From assembly GCA_910588635.1 (NCBI GenBank), contig CAJUPW010000002.1, positions 62,001 to 126,000 of the forward strand: DNA of 64,000 nucleotides, read 5' to 3'. Source of the stretch: an uncultured Oscillospiraceae bacterium (lineage in GTDB: Bacteria > Bacillota > Clostridia > Oscillospirales > Oscillospiraceae). Positions 52,740 to 61,244 of the stretch are shown here, one piece after another; positions within the stretch are counted from its first letter, which is position 1, and each line of letters opens with the position of its first letter. The translations under genes were made by a program, and so were the position numbers. The notes under the pieces are model-generated. The model was not told where the DNA came from and did no database searches. It saw only the letters and a program-made list of their open reading frames with translations.

Positions 52740-53177
52740 CTATTTCCGGACCGTGTCAGACAGCAGACGAAGAGCCTCCAGATAACCCTCCAGCCCGTGT
52801 CCCTTGATGGTGGCGGCGCAGGCCGACCGGATGTAGGACACATGCCGGAACGCCTCCCGGCTGTCCGGGTCGGAGATGTGGACCTCCACCGTGGGGATGC
52901 CGACCGCCTTCACCGCGTCCAGAAGAGCTACACTGGTGTGGGTATATGCGGCGGGATTGATGATGATGCCGTCCGTTTTGTCAAAGTAGGCCTCCTGGAT
53001 GGCGTCCACCAGTTCACCCTCGTGGTTGGACTGGAAAAACCGGACGCTTACCCCCAGCCGGTCCGCCTCGGCCTGGATCATATCCGTCAGGTCATTGTAG
53101 GTGGCTTTGCCGTAAATTTCCGGCTGACGTATGCCCAGAAAGTTCATATTTGGGCCATTAATCACCATCACTTGCAC
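52740..53177 (-). CDS. aroQ: 3-dehydroquinate dehydratase, type II (AroQ)
   Basis: Converts 3-dehydroquinate to 3-dehydroshikimate. It has 145 residues, flavodoxin-like, dodecameric type II. MVINGPNMNFLGIRQPEIYG contains the catalytic Tyr loop, with FFQSNHEGELVDAIQEA, IINPAAYTHTSVALLDA and VEVHISDPDSREAFRH. It is the last gene of the aro operon and overlaps aroE/K by 20 bp. Confidence 0.95.
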   Translation of the reverse strand: MQVMVINGPNMNFLGIRQPEIYGKATYNDLTDMIQAEADRLGVSVRFFQSNHEGELVDAIQEAYFDKTDGIIINPAAYTHTSVALLDAVKAVGIPTVEVHISDPDSREAFRHVSYIRSACAATIKGHGLEGYLEALRLLSDTVRK

Positions 53178-54402
53178 AAAAATCCCTCCAAATCAGCTGG
53201 GCGGTCCGCTCCAGCGCCACGCTGTTGTCAATCACCGCGTCGGCAGCGGCATTGTACAGGGGCCTCCGAAGGCGGTACATCTCCTCCAGACTCCCCGCCT
53301 GGGACAGGGGCCGGCCGTTCTTGGGCAGGAGGTTCAGGTCCCGGCGGAGAAAGTACACCCGCCCGGTGCGGCGCATGGCGGCCCGGTTGCCCTCCCGGAG
53401 GACCGCGCCGCCGCCGGTGGCGATGATCTGTCCGCTTTGAGCGCAGATTTCCGTCAGAATCTGACTCTCCAGCGCCCGGAAGGTCTCCTCGCCCTCCTCC
53501 CGGAAGATGTCCGGGATGGACCTGCCCGCCTTTCGGACGATTTCTTCGTCCAGATCCGCCAGGGGCCGGCCGGACAGGGCGGCCAGCTCCCGGCCCACGG
53601 CGGTCTTGCCGCAGCCCGGCATCCCCACCAGGACGAGGTTGGTCCGGTCGTGCCGGAGCTGGGAAATAATCTTCTCGGTCTCCTCTGCGGGGACGGTGCG
53701 GTCAAAAAACAGCTCCTCCGCCCGCACCGCCTGGGCCACCAGCATGGGCAGTCCGCCGCTGCGGCGCAAGCCGCACTCCTTTGCCTGGAGGAGCAGGTCG
53801 GTCCGGCCAGGGTTGTAAATCACATCCAGCACCGCTTCCAGCCCGGGCAGGCGGGACAGGTCCACAGGCCGGCCGGACATGTTGGGCCACATGCCTACAG
53901 GGGTGGCGTTGACCAGGACCTGGGCGCCGGCATGCCGCTCAAGGCCGTCGTAGTTGTCCGGGCCGGAGCGGGAGACGACCACGATCTCCTGGGCCCCTTC
54001 CCGCTTTGCCGCTGCCTGGGCGGTGAGAGACGCCCCGCCGCTGCCTAAGATGACAACCTTTTTTCCGGACAGTGAGACATCTGCCCGGCGGAGCATATAC
54101 AAAAAGCCGTCGATGTCGGTGTTGTAGCCGTACAGCTTACCGTCAACCATTCGCACAAGAGTGTTGACAGAACCGATGGCCCGTGCGCCCTCGCCGATTA
54201 CATCGCAGAAGGGCATTACATCCCGCTTGTAGGGCATGGTCACATTCAGCCCGCCCAAGTCCTCCCGGCGGAGGAAGCTCTGCAGCGCATCGGGTTCCAG
54301 CTCAATGAGTCGGTAGTCCGCACAGCCCAGAGCCTTGTGAATGGGGACAGACCAGCTGTGGCCCAGCGTCCGGCCCAGCAGACCGTAAACTTTTTTCTCC
54401 AT
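53158..54402 (-). CDS. Fused shikimate dehydrogenase / shikimate kinase (AroE-AroK)
   Basis: Two consecutive steps in one 414-residue protein. Residues 1 to about 240 are shikimate 5-dehydrogenase: GHSWSVPIHKALG, LNVTMPYK with catalytic K59, GSVNTL, NTDIDGF with D96, NADP loop ILGSGGASLTAQAAA, NATPVGM and DVIYNPGRTDLL. Residues about 250-414 are shikimate kinase: VLVGMPGCGKTAVGREL with P-loop K266, DLDEEIVRKAGRSIPDIF and IIATGGGAVLR. ATG 54402 is the family start; the longer frame runs into pheA. A fusion in this order is uncommon and worth noting. Confidence 0.93.
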   Translation of the reverse strand: MEKKVYGLLGRTLGHSWSVPIHKALGCADYRLIELEPDALQSFLRREDLGGLNVTMPYKRDVMPFCDVIGEGARAIGSVNTLVRMVDGKLYGYNTDIDGFLYMLRRADVSLSGKKVVILGSGGASLTAQAAAKREGAQEIVVVSRSGPDNYDGLERHAGAQVLVNATPVGMWPNMSGRPVDLSRLPGLEAVLDVIYNPGRTDLLLQAKECGLRRSGGLPMLVAQAVRAEELFFDRTVPAEETEKIISQLRHDRTNLVLVGMPGCGKTAVGRELAALSGRPLADLDEEIVRKAGRSIPDIFREEGEETFRALESQILTEICAQSGQIIATGGGAVLREGNRAAMRRTGRVYFLRRDLNLLPKNGRPLSQAGSLEEMYRLRRPLYNAAADAVIDNSVALERTAQLIWRDFCASDGD

Positions 54403-54407
54403 ATCGT

Positions 54408-55544
54408 TTACACTTCCGCGTAGCCACCCAGAAATTGGAACTGGGCGCAGCTGCGCTCCATCTCCTCCAGGCAAGCCTGAACGCTGGGGTCCTTTACGCT
54501 GGCTTCCAGCTCCAGGAAAAAGATGAACTCAAAGTCGCTCCCCGCCACGGGACAGGACTCCAGCTTGGTCATGTCGATATCCAAGGCAGCCAGCTTGGAC
54601 AGCACCTCATACAGGGCGCCCGGCTTGTTGTCCAGCGCGATAATCAGACTAATCTTGTTGGCGCCGGCGTAAATGACAGGGTCCTTGGTGACGCAGATGA
54701 AGCGGGTGTAGTTGTTGTCGCTGTCCTGAATATGGCCGTTGACGCATTCCAGGCCGTAGAGGGCGGCACAGGGGTGGGAGGAGATGGCGGCGGCGTGGAG
54801 ATTTCCGCTCTCGGCCACCATCTTGGCGGCCAGGGCGGTGTTGCCGCAAGGGATCACCTTCACGTCCTTCAGACCGCCCAGGAATTTGGAGCATTGGCCG
54901 ATGGCCTGTTCGTGGGAGTAAATCTCGGTGATATCCTCCTGCTTCACCCCGGGCAGGGCCAGCAGCTCGTGGCGGATGCACAGGCGGGTGGACCGGACCA
55001 CCGACAGGTCGTGCTCCTGGAGGAGCTGGTACACCGCCCGGACGGAGCCGTTGGAGCTGTTTTCGATGGGCAGCACGCCGAATTTGCACAGCCCGGATTC
55101 CACGGCGGACACCACCGCCCCAAAGCTCTTCACATAGACGATGTTCCCCCGGGGGAATATGCGGTCGCAGGCCGCCTGGGAATTGGCCCCCTCCACCCCC
55201 TGACAGGCCACCATTCCCGTCTGAGGAAACACCTCGCCGCCGGAGGCCAGAGCGGCCTTTACCCGCGCGCCCACCTTGGTGGGGGCGGAGATCAGCTCGG
55301 CCTGCCGGGACCGGGCCAGCTCGAAGAGGGTGGAGTATAGGTGATAGGCGTACCGCTCCTTGTCTCCTGCTTTCCGGGTCACCTTGGCCAGAATTTCCCG
55401 CTCCCGGGCCTTGTTCAGAATGGGCAGGCAGTGTTCGTTTTTGTAGGCGGCCACCTCCTCGCTGAGCGCCATGCGCTCCAGGAAGAGTTCCAGAAGCTGG
55501 TCGTCTACCGCGTCGATCTTGGTACGAATCTCAGAAAGTTCCAT
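54408..55544 (-). CDS. pheA: Bifunctional chorismate mutase / prephenate dehydratase (PheA)
   Basis: P-protein that makes phenylpyruvate from chorismate. It has 378 residues: chorismate mutase AroQ-type helices (1-85, IRTKIDAVDDQLLELFLERM), prephenate dehydratase (about 108-290, with VACQGVEGANSQAA, GVLPIENSSNGSVRAVYQL, NNYTRFICV) and a C-terminal ACT domain (NKPGALYEVLSKLAALDIDM then KLESCP) that binds Phe for feedback inhibition. So the enzyme level is probably also controlled by Phe, besides the leader attenuator. Overlaps aroC by 14 bp. Confidence 0.95.
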   Translation of the reverse strand: MELSEIRTKIDAVDDQLLELFLERMALSEEVAAYKNEHCLPILNKAREREILAKVTRKAGDKERYAYHLYSTLFELARSRQAELISAPTKVGARVKAALASGGEVFPQTGMVACQGVEGANSQAACDRIFPRGNIVYVKSFGAVVSAVESGLCKFGVLPIENSSNGSVRAVYQLLQEHDLSVVRSTRLCIRHELLALPGVKQEDITEIYSHEQAIGQCSKFLGGLKDVKVIPCGNTALAAKMVAESGNLHAAAISSHPCAALYGLECVNGHIQDSDNNYTRFICVTKDPVIYAGANKISLIIALDNKPGALYEVLSKLAALDIDMTKLESCPVAGSDFEFIFFLELEASVKDPSVQACLEEMERSCAQFQFLGGYAEV

Positions 55545-56622
55545 GATTTCCCTCCAACAGTAAGTCTAACAGTACGCAGGCCGTGACCGCTTCCACCACC
55601 GGGACGGCCCGGTGGGCGATACAGGGGTCGTGGCGTCCGTGGATTTGCAGCTCCGTGTTTTCCGCTGCGGACAGGCTGACAGTTTTTTGCGGTTTTCCGA
55701 TGGACGGCGTGGGCTTGAAGGCCGCCCGCAGGACAAGGGGCATCCCCGTGGTGATGCCGCCTAAGATACCGCCCGCGTGGTTGGTCCCGGCGGCGATTTT
55801 GCCGCTTTTCACGACAAAGGGGTCGTTGTTCTCCGAGCCCCGGCGGGCGGAGGCGGCGAAGCCCGCGCCGAACTCCACCCCCTTGACGGCGGGGATGCCG
55901 AAGAGCGCCGCCGCCAGCCGGTTTTCCACCCCGTCGAACATGGGCTCGCCCAGCCCGGCGGGGAGTCCGACGGCGGCACACTCCACCACGCCTCCCACGC
56001 TGTCCAGGTCCGCCTTGGCCGCGAGGATGGCCTCCCGCATCCGGCCCCCGGCCTCGTTGTCCAGGACGGGGAAGGGTTTTCGGGACACCTCCTCAAACAG
56101 CTCAGCGGTGGGATACAGGGGAAACGGCCTGTCGCTGACTGCGGCCACGGAATTCAGGTGAGCGCCCACATATACGCCCCGGCGGGCCAGAATCTGCCTG
56201 GCGATCCCTCCGGCGACGCATAGGGGGGCGGTGAGCCGGCCGGAGAAGTGTCCCCCTCCCCGCATGTCGGCCAATCCGTTCCACTTCACCCAGGCGGCGT
56301 AGTCGGCGTGGCCGGGGCGGGGCTTGTCGGCAAGCTCCGTGTAGTCCCCGGAGCGCTGGCCGCTGTTGCGGATAACGGCGCACAGGGGGGAGCCGCAGGT
56401 TTTTCCGCCCTCCAGGCCAGAGAGAAACTCGGGCACGTCCCCTTCGCTCCGGGCGGTGGACAGGGGATCCCTTCCCGGCCTGCGCCGGTCCAGGAAGGTT
56501 TGCAGCTCCTCCGGGTCGATCTTCTCCCCGGCGGGCAGGCCGTCCACCACCACGCCGATGGCAGTCCCGTGGGATTGGCCAAAGACAGACACCTTTAAAA
56601 TTTTTCCAAACTCAGACGACAT
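55531..56622 (-). CDS. aroC: Chorismate synthase (AroC)
   Basis: FMN-dependent elimination of EPSP to chorismate, last step of the shared pathway. It has 363 residues. The signatures FGQSHGTAIGVVVDGLPAG, ARSEGDVPEF, CGSPLCAVIRN, YTELADKPRPGHADY, GGGHFSGRLTAPL and HDPCIAHRAVPVVEAVTAC are present. It overlaps aroA by 11 bp and pheA by 14 bp. Confidence 0.96.
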   Translation of the reverse strand: MSSEFGKILKVSVFGQSHGTAIGVVVDGLPAGEKIDPEELQTFLDRRRPGRDPLSTARSEGDVPEFLSGLEGGKTCGSPLCAVIRNSGQRSGDYTELADKPRPGHADYAAWVKWNGLADMRGGGHFSGRLTAPLCVAGGIARQILARRGVYVGAHLNSVAAVSDRPFPLYPTAELFEEVSRKPFPVLDNEAGGRMREAILAAKADLDSVGGVVECAAVGLPAGLGEPMFDGVENRLAAALFGIPAVKGVEFGAGFAASARRGSENNDPFVVKSGKIAAGTNHAGGILGGITTGMPLVLRAAFKPTPSIGKPQKTVSLSAAENTELQIHGRHDPCIAHRAVPVVEAVTACVLLDLLLEGNHGTF

Positions 56623-57847
56623 CCAATTTCCCTCCCAGCCGCTTGTATTCCTCCCAGAAATCGGGATAGGATTTTTGCACGCACTCCGCCCCCAACAGGG
56701 TGACAGGCGACTTGCAGCGGGTGGCAGCCACGGCGGCCATCATGGCGATGCGGTGGTCGCCGCAGCAGTCCACCGCCGCCCCTCCGGCCAGACTGTCCCG
56801 GCCTGTGATTGTGAGAAAGTCAGGCCCCTCTTCCACATCCGCTCCCAGGGCGTTCAGCGCCCGGGTCACGGAGGAGAGCCGGTCGCTCTCCTTCATGCGC
56901 AGGCGGGCGGCGTTGGTCAGGCGGGTGATTTCCCCCGCCCGGAGGGCCGCCATGGCCGCCAGAGGTGGCGCCAGGTCGGGGCAGTCGGAGACATCCAGCT
57001 CCAATTCCCCCCGCTCCTGCAGCTTGAGAAAACAGGGGACAATCTTCATATCCCCCTGGATGGAAAAGGCGTTCAGCCCTTCCAGCTCCAGAGAACTGCC
57101 CAGGGCTATCGCCCCATACCAGAATGCCGCCTGAGACCAGTCGGCCTCGACGGTCATGGAACAGGGCCGGTATTTCTGCCCTCCGGGGACCAGCCAGCCG
57201 TCCTCCTGCGCCTCGGCGCGGACGCCGAAGCGGCCCAGCGCGTCCAGGGTCATGTCCACATACCCCCGGCTCTCCAGGGGGGAGGTGAGGACGATTTGGC
57301 TGTCCCCGTCTAGAAGGGGCAGAGCGTAGAGCAATCCGGTGACAAACTGGCTGGACACGTTGCCGGGCAGGCGGTACTCCCCCGGGGTCAGCTCGCCCCG
57401 GACGGTGAGGGCGCCGTCCTTCTGCTCGTAAAAGATACCCTTCTCGTCAAAGATGTCGAAGTAGGGCCGCTGGGGCCGCTCCATCAGCCGGCCCCGGCCG
57501 GTAAAGATACCGCCCCCCTGAACCGCTAGAGCCACGGGAATGAGAAAGCGCAGTGTGGAGCCCGATTCCCCGCAGTCAAATTTGACCAGCCAGTCCTCAC
57601 GGTGCTGGGGGATGGAGCTGCCCAGCCCGTGGACCCGGATATCTCCGCCGTCCAGCTCCTCCGGGTAAGCGCCCATGGCGCGGAGACAGCCGGCGGTGGC
57701 CTGGATATCCTGAGATTGGGCCAGCCCTCTCAGAACGCTGAATCCCCCCGAAAGGGCGGCGGCGATGAGGAGCCGGTGGGCCTGGGACTTGCTGGGGGGC
57801 GGGGCGACGGTTCCCCTCAGGAGACCGGGAGTAATACGGATATCCAT
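56612..57847 (-). CDS. aroA: 5-enolpyruvylshikimate-3-phosphate synthase (AroA)
   Basis: Adds enolpyruvate from PEP to shikimate-3-phosphate; target of glyphosate. It has 411 residues of the six-fold inside-out barrel. The motifs PPSKSQAHRLLIAAALS, CGESGSTLRFLIPVAL, VSSQFVTGLLYALPLL, ADWSQAAFWYGA, KESDRLSSVTRALNALG and GDHRIAMMAAVAA are present. It lies one base after aroB. Confidence 0.95.
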   Translation of the reverse strand: MDIRITPGLLRGTVAPPPSKSQAHRLLIAAALSGGFSVLRGLAQSQDIQATAGCLRAMGAYPEELDGGDIRVHGLGSSIPQHREDWLVKFDCGESGSTLRFLIPVALAVQGGGIFTGRGRLMERPQRPYFDIFDEKGIFYEQKDGALTVRGELTPGEYRLPGNVSSQFVTGLLYALPLLDGDSQIVLTSPLESRGYVDMTLDALGRFGVRAEAQEDGWLVPGGQKYRPCSMTVEADWSQAAFWYGAIALGSSLELEGLNAFSIQGDMKIVPCFLKLQERGELELDVSDCPDLAPPLAAMAALRAGEITRLTNAARLRMKESDRLSSVTRALNALGADVEEGPDFLTITGRDSLAGGAAVDCCGDHRIAMMAAVAATRCKSPVTLLGAECVQKSYPDFWEEYKRLGGKLDVV

Positions 57848-57848
57848 A

Positions 57849-58907
57849 TTATCCCTCCAGGCCCGCCTGGATGACGGGCAGCAGCTCGGAAACGGGTATC
57901 TTTTTCAGCTCGCAGCGGCCAATGGCCTTGGGCACTACAATGGTGATGCTGTCTCCCGCCCGCTTCTTGTCGGACAGGGCGGCCAGAGCCAGAGCCCGGG
58001 GTTCAAAGCCGGTCCGGACAGGCAGACGGTTTTTCTCCAGACAGGCGGCAACGCGCTCTGCGACAGGTTCATCGGTCCAGCCCAGCCTTTCCGCGGCCCG
58101 GGCCATGACGGCCAGTCCCGCCGCCACGGCGTGGCCGTGAGGAATGGTGAAATTGCTGCACTTTTCAATGGCGTGTCCCACAGTGTGGCCCAGGTTGAGC
58201 AGCTTTCGCTCCCCTTGCTCCTTCTCGTCCCGCTCCACCACGCCGACTTTGTAGGACACGCACCGGGCAATGATTTCCTCCGGCGCGGAGGCGCTCAGTC
58301 CATGCTCCATGCGGGAGAACAGCTCCTCTCCGCACAGAACCCCCGTCTTGAGGGCCTCCGCCGCCCCGTCGGCAAATACGTCGGCGGGTAGGGTCTTTAA
58401 GCAATCGGTGTCGCACAGCACGGCGGAGGGCTGCAAAAAGGCCCCGGCTAGATTTTTGCCCGCCTGCAGGTCAATGGCCGTCTTGCCTCCCACGGAGGAA
58501 TCCACCGACGAGAGCAAGGTGGTGGGCAGCTGGACGTATCTTACCCCCCGCAGGTAGAGGGCGGCGGCCAGCCCTGCCATGTCCCCGGTGACGCCGCCCC
58601 CCAGAGCGGCTACACAGTCAATGCGGGTGAGGTGCTCCTCCGCCAGAAACTCCAGGATATTGGACAGGGTGTGAAAGTTCTTGCTCTCCTCCCCGGCGGG
58701 AAAAACGCAGGCGCTGACCTGGTATCCCGCCTCCGAAAGGGAGGCCTTCACTTTCTCCAGATACAGGGGGGCCACGTTGCTGTCGGTCACCACCGCCATG
58801 TGGCACAGGGGCAGGACTTCTCTCAGACGCCGGCCGCACTCCGCCAAGAGGCCGGGGCCGATGGTCACGTCATACTCAGGGACGGTGCGGACATGGATGG
58901 TCTGCAT
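57849..58907 (-). CDS. aroB: 3-dehydroquinate synthase (AroB)
   Basis: NAD and divalent-metal enzyme that cyclises DAHP to 3-dehydroquinate. It has 352 residues. VFPAGEESKNFHTL, AALGGGVTGDMAGLAAALYL, VQLPTTLLSSVDSSVGGKT, and the metal ligand region LLNLGHTVGHAIEKCSNF with HGHAVAAGL are present. ATG 58907 follows AAAGGAGCG; the longer frame is tyrA shadow. 14 bp gap to tyrA. Confidence 0.95.
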   Translation of the reverse strand: MQTIHVRTVPEYDVTIGPGLLAECGRRLREVLPLCHMAVVTDSNVAPLYLEKVKASLSEAGYQVSACVFPAGEESKNFHTLSNILEFLAEEHLTRIDCVAALGGGVTGDMAGLAAALYLRGVRYVQLPTTLLSSVDSSVGGKTAIDLQAGKNLAGAFLQPSAVLCDTDCLKTLPADVFADGAAEALKTGVLCGEELFSRMEHGLSASAPEEIIARCVSYKVGVVERDEKEQGERKLLNLGHTVGHAIEKCSNFTIPHGHAVAAGLAVMARAAERLGWTDEPVAERVAACLEKNRLPVRTGFEPRALALAALSDKKRAGDSITIVVPKAIGRCELKKIPVSELLPVIQAGLEG

Positions 58908-58921
58908 GGAAATCGCTCCTT

Positions 58922-59758
58922 TCAGTTGCCGCCGGCGGCGGCCTTCAGCTCCCGGCCCTCCTTCAGCAGGTCGTGGAGCCGCCGGGCGTCCCGGTCCTTC
59001 AAAGCGGACTGATACTCCTCCAGATGGCCGATGAGGACCTCCAGCTCGCGGGTAAGGAAGTCGGCGTCGTCCAGGAACAGCTCGGTCCACATGTCCTCAT
59101 CCAGCCGGGCCACGCGGGTCATGTCCTTGAAGCTGCCGGCGGAGAAGCCCCGGCGGCGCTGGGCCTCGGGGGATTTCACATAGGCGCTGGACACGATGTG
59201 GGCCAGCTGGGAGGTAAAGGCGATGATCCGGTCGTGCTCCTCGGGCTGAGAGAAGGTGAGCTTGGCGAAGCCCACGTCCAGAAAGAAGGCCTGCAGAGTC
59301 TCCAGCAGCTTCATGTCGGTGCGCTTGTCCGGGGTGAGGATCATGGAGGCCCCCACATACAGGTCCTCGGTGGAGGAGGTAAAGCCGCCCCGCTCCCGGC
59401 CGGCCATGGGGTGGCCGCCGATATAGGCGAAGCCGTGCTTCTCGGCAATGGGGGCCAGCTGCTCCACCACCACCCGCTTGACGCCGCACAGGTCTACCAA
59501 AATGGCGGACGTGCTGATCTGCGGGGCGTGCTCCCGTACCCAGTCCACCGCGGCCTGGGGCCGGATGGCAACGAGTACCAGGCCGCACTGGGGCAAAGTC
59601 TCCTCGTTGAGCGGGCCGTCGATGGCCCCGCAGATTCGGGCTAACATCATGGTCTCCTGGTCCAGGTCGATGCCGTAGACGGTGTGGCCTGTGCGGTTTT
59701 TGATGCTCTTGGCCATGGACCCGCCTATCAGCCCCAGGCCGACGATGCCTACCTTCAT
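58922..59758 (-). CDS. tyrA: Prephenate dehydrogenase (TyrA)
   Basis: NAD(P)-dependent conversion of prephenate to 4-hydroxyphenylpyruvate, the Tyr branch. It has 278 residues. The N-terminal Rossmann motif is VGIVGLGLIGGSMAKSI, with LVDLCGVKRVVVEQL, GGHPMAGRERGGF and an all-alpha C-terminal dimerisation domain. There is no ACT domain, so Tyr control may lie in the leader attenuator. Overlaps aroF stop at ATGA. Confidence 0.92.
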   Translation of the reverse strand: MKVGIVGLGLIGGSMAKSIKNRTGHTVYGIDLDQETMMLARICGAIDGPLNEETLPQCGLVLVAIRPQAAVDWVREHAPQISTSAILVDLCGVKRVVVEQLAPIAEKHGFAYIGGHPMAGRERGGFTSSTEDLYVGASMILTPDKRTDMKLLETLQAFFLDVGFAKLTFSQPEEHDRIIAFTSQLAHIVSSAYVKSPEAQRRRGFSAGSFKDMTRVARLDEDMWTELFLDDADFLTRELEVLIGHLEEYQSALKDRDARRLHDLLKEGRELKAAAGGN

Positions 59759-60774
59759 GCCTGCACCTCCATACCCTGAATGGCGGCGTGGAGGGCCAGC
59801 AGCTTCCTGGCCAGAGGGTCGAAGGCCTCGGGCTTCAGGGACTGAGGTCCGTCACACAGGGCGTGGGCGGGGTCGTTGTGGACCTCAATCTGGAGACCGT
59901 CCGCCCCGGCGGCCACCGCCGCCATAGCCAGGGGCTCCACCAGCCAGTATTTGCCCGTGGCGTGGCTGGGGTCCACAATGATGGGCAGGTGGGTCAGCTT
60001 GTGCAGCACCGGAACAGCCGCCAGATCCAGAGTGTTGCGGGTGTAGCTCTCAAAGGTACGGACGCCCCGTTCGCAGAGGATCACGTTCTCGTTGCCCCCG
60101 GCCATGACGTACTCGGCGCTCATCAGCCACTCCTCGTAGGTGGCGGACATGCCCCGCTTAATCATAACGGGTTTTTCCTGGTGGCCCACGGCCTTTAAGA
60201 GATCGAAGTTCTGCATATTCCGGGCGCCGATCTGAATCACGTCCACATCCTTGAACAGGGGCAGGTGGGTTACGTCCATCAGCTCGGTGACGATGGGCAG
60301 GCCGGTCTCCGCCCGGGCGGCCTTCAAATACTCCAGGCCCTCCTCTCCCAGCCCCTGGAAGGCGTAGGGGGAGGTGCGGGGCTTGAAGGCGCCCCCACGG
60401 AGCATGGTGGCTCCGCTGGCCTTGACGGCCCTGGCGATAGCCACCACCTGCTCCTCGCTTTCCACGGAGCAGGGGCCGGCCATAATGGTGAGACTGCCGC
60501 CGCCGATCTGGGTGCCGCCCACTTGAACCACCGTGTCCTCGGGATGGAACTTCCGGTTGGCGTTCTTGTAGGGCTCCTGGACCCGCTTCACGTCCTCCAC
60601 GATGTCCAGGGCGGCGATAAGGTCGATGTCCAGCTTGGAGGTGTCTCCCACCAGGCCTAAGACCGTGTTGGCCTCACCGATACTGGTGTGGATGGTGATG
60701 CCCTTCTCCTGGAGCCAGGAGATCAGGCTCTCCAGCTGGTCGGGGTTGTGGTCGTGCTTTAAAATGACTATCAT
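59755..60774 (-). CDS. aroF: 3-deoxy-7-phosphoheptulonate synthase (DAHP synthase)
   Basis: First shikimate-pathway enzyme, PEP plus erythrose-4-phosphate to DAHP. It has 339 residues of the AroF/AroG type I-beta group with an N-terminal ferredoxin-like regulatory domain (1-70, [20 protein letters not shown]) and barrel motifs [54 protein letters not shown] and [15 protein letters not shown] 60774 follows AGGAGG. First gene behind the Phe/Tyr attenuator. Confidence 0.95.
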   Translation of the reverse strand: MIVILKHDHNPDQLESLISWLQEKGITIHTSIGEANTVLGLVGDTSKLDIDLIAALDIVEDVKRVQEPYKNANRKFHPEDTVVQVGGTQIGGGSLTIMAGPCSVESEEQVVAIARAVKASGATMLRGGAFKPRTSPYAFQGLGEEGLEYLKAARAETGLPIVTELMDVTHLPLFKDVDVIQIGARNMQNFDLLKAVGHQEKPVMIKRGMSATYEEWLMSAEYVMAGGNENVILCERGVRTFESYTRNTLDLAAVPVLHKLTHLPIIVDPSHATGKYWLVEPLAMAAVAAGADGLQIEVHNDPAHALCDGPQSLKPEAFDPLARKLLALHAAIQGMEVQA

Positions 60775-60803
60775 AGCGGCGTCCTCCTGAAATAAGATGG
60801 TAC

Positions 60804-60833
60804 AAAAAAGCCCGCGGCCGGTCTGGCCGCGGG
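60804..60833 (-). terminator. Attenuator terminator of the aro operon
   Basis: Minus strand CCCGCGGCC-AGACC-GGCCGCGGG (60833-60811) followed by C and six T (60809-60804), 30 bases before aroF. Bases 60828-60820 (GGCCAGACC) of the 5' arm and loop can instead pair with leader bases 60894-60886 (GGTTTGGCC), nine pairs with one G-U, which would prevent the terminator. Confidence 0.9.
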
Positions 60834-60867
60834 TCGTCATGTACGGATGGTTTTTGCAAAACCAAGA

Positions 60868-60966
60868 TTACACGCCCACATTTTTGGCCAAACCACAGCA
60901 AGCCTTACCCCCAAAGCAGGTAAAGCTGAAAAAGTAGTAATAAAAACCGCGGCTGGCAGTGGTCAT
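60868..60966 (-). CDS. Phe/Tyr-rich leader peptide of the aro operon
   Basis: 32-residue ORF, MTTASRGFYYYFFSF... then TCFGGKACCGLAKNVGV. Codons 8-18 hold five Phe and three Tyr and no Trp, matching an operon with pheA and tyrA but no trp genes. GGGAGG lies 10 bases before the ATG. When charged Phe/Tyr tRNA is scarce, a ribosome would stall in this run, leaving the antiterminator segment 60894-60886 free; when abundant, the ribosome reaches the stop at 60868 and covers it, so the terminator forms. Missed by usual length cutoffs. Confidence 0.85.
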   Translation of the reverse strand: MTTASRGFYYYFFSFTCFGGKACCGLAKNVGV

Positions 60967-61001
60967 AGGGTGTGTTCCTCCCGGATGAAGAAGTTGTAAA
61001 C

Positions 61002-61030
61002 AGCATACCACTTTGCTGGGGAAAAGTGAA
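61002..61030 (-). promoter_or_regulatory. Promoter of the aro operon
   Basis: Minus strand TTCACT (61030-61025), 17 bases, TATGCT (61007-61002); transcript start about 60995, with about 29 nt before the leader ATG. Confidence 0.65.
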
Positions 61031-61102
61031 TCGGCAAAAACACAAAAATTGCAGAGCATAGACGGGATGTTTATGTAATATACGCCAAAAAATGAGGGCC
61101 GC

Positions 61103-61131
61103 TTGACAAAATTTCCTGTCTCTGCTATTAT
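61103..61131 (+). promoter_or_regulatory. Promoter of the MATE gene
   Basis: Consensus TTGACA at 61103-61108, 17 bases, TATTAT at 61126-61131; strong match. Transcript start about 61138. Confidence 0.88.
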
Positions 61132-61144
61132 GTAAAAAATTAAT

Positions 61145-61189
61145 ATGTTACCGCCGGGTAACCTGGTCAACGTCTTTGCCGCTCCATAG
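61145..61189 (+). CDS. Possible short leader peptide (14 aa) of the MATE gene
   Basis: ATG at 61145 opens a 14-codon frame MLPPGNLVNVFAAP ending at TAG 61187-61189, inside the loop of the leader terminator. It has no clear ribosome site, lies within about 8 nt of the expected transcript start, and its first codons also form a hairpin (GTTACC / GGTAAC). Translation is speculative. Confidence 0.3.
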   Translation: MLPPGNLVNVFAAP

Positions 61190-61225
61190 GCCGTAGAAGG
61201 AGCGGACGGGGGCGTTTTATTTTTT
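61170..61225 (+). terminator. Leader terminator (attenuator) of the MATE gene
   Basis: ACGTCTTTG-CCGCTCC (61170-61185) pairs with GGAGCGG-A-CGGGGGCGT (61199-61215): 16 pairs with four G-U and one bulged A, followed by TTTTATTTTTTG. It lies between a strong promoter and the MATE gene, 20 bases before its ATG, so expression must depend on antitermination or leakage. Confidence 0.75.
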
Positions 61226-61244
61226 GTATTTGGAGGTTGTTTCC

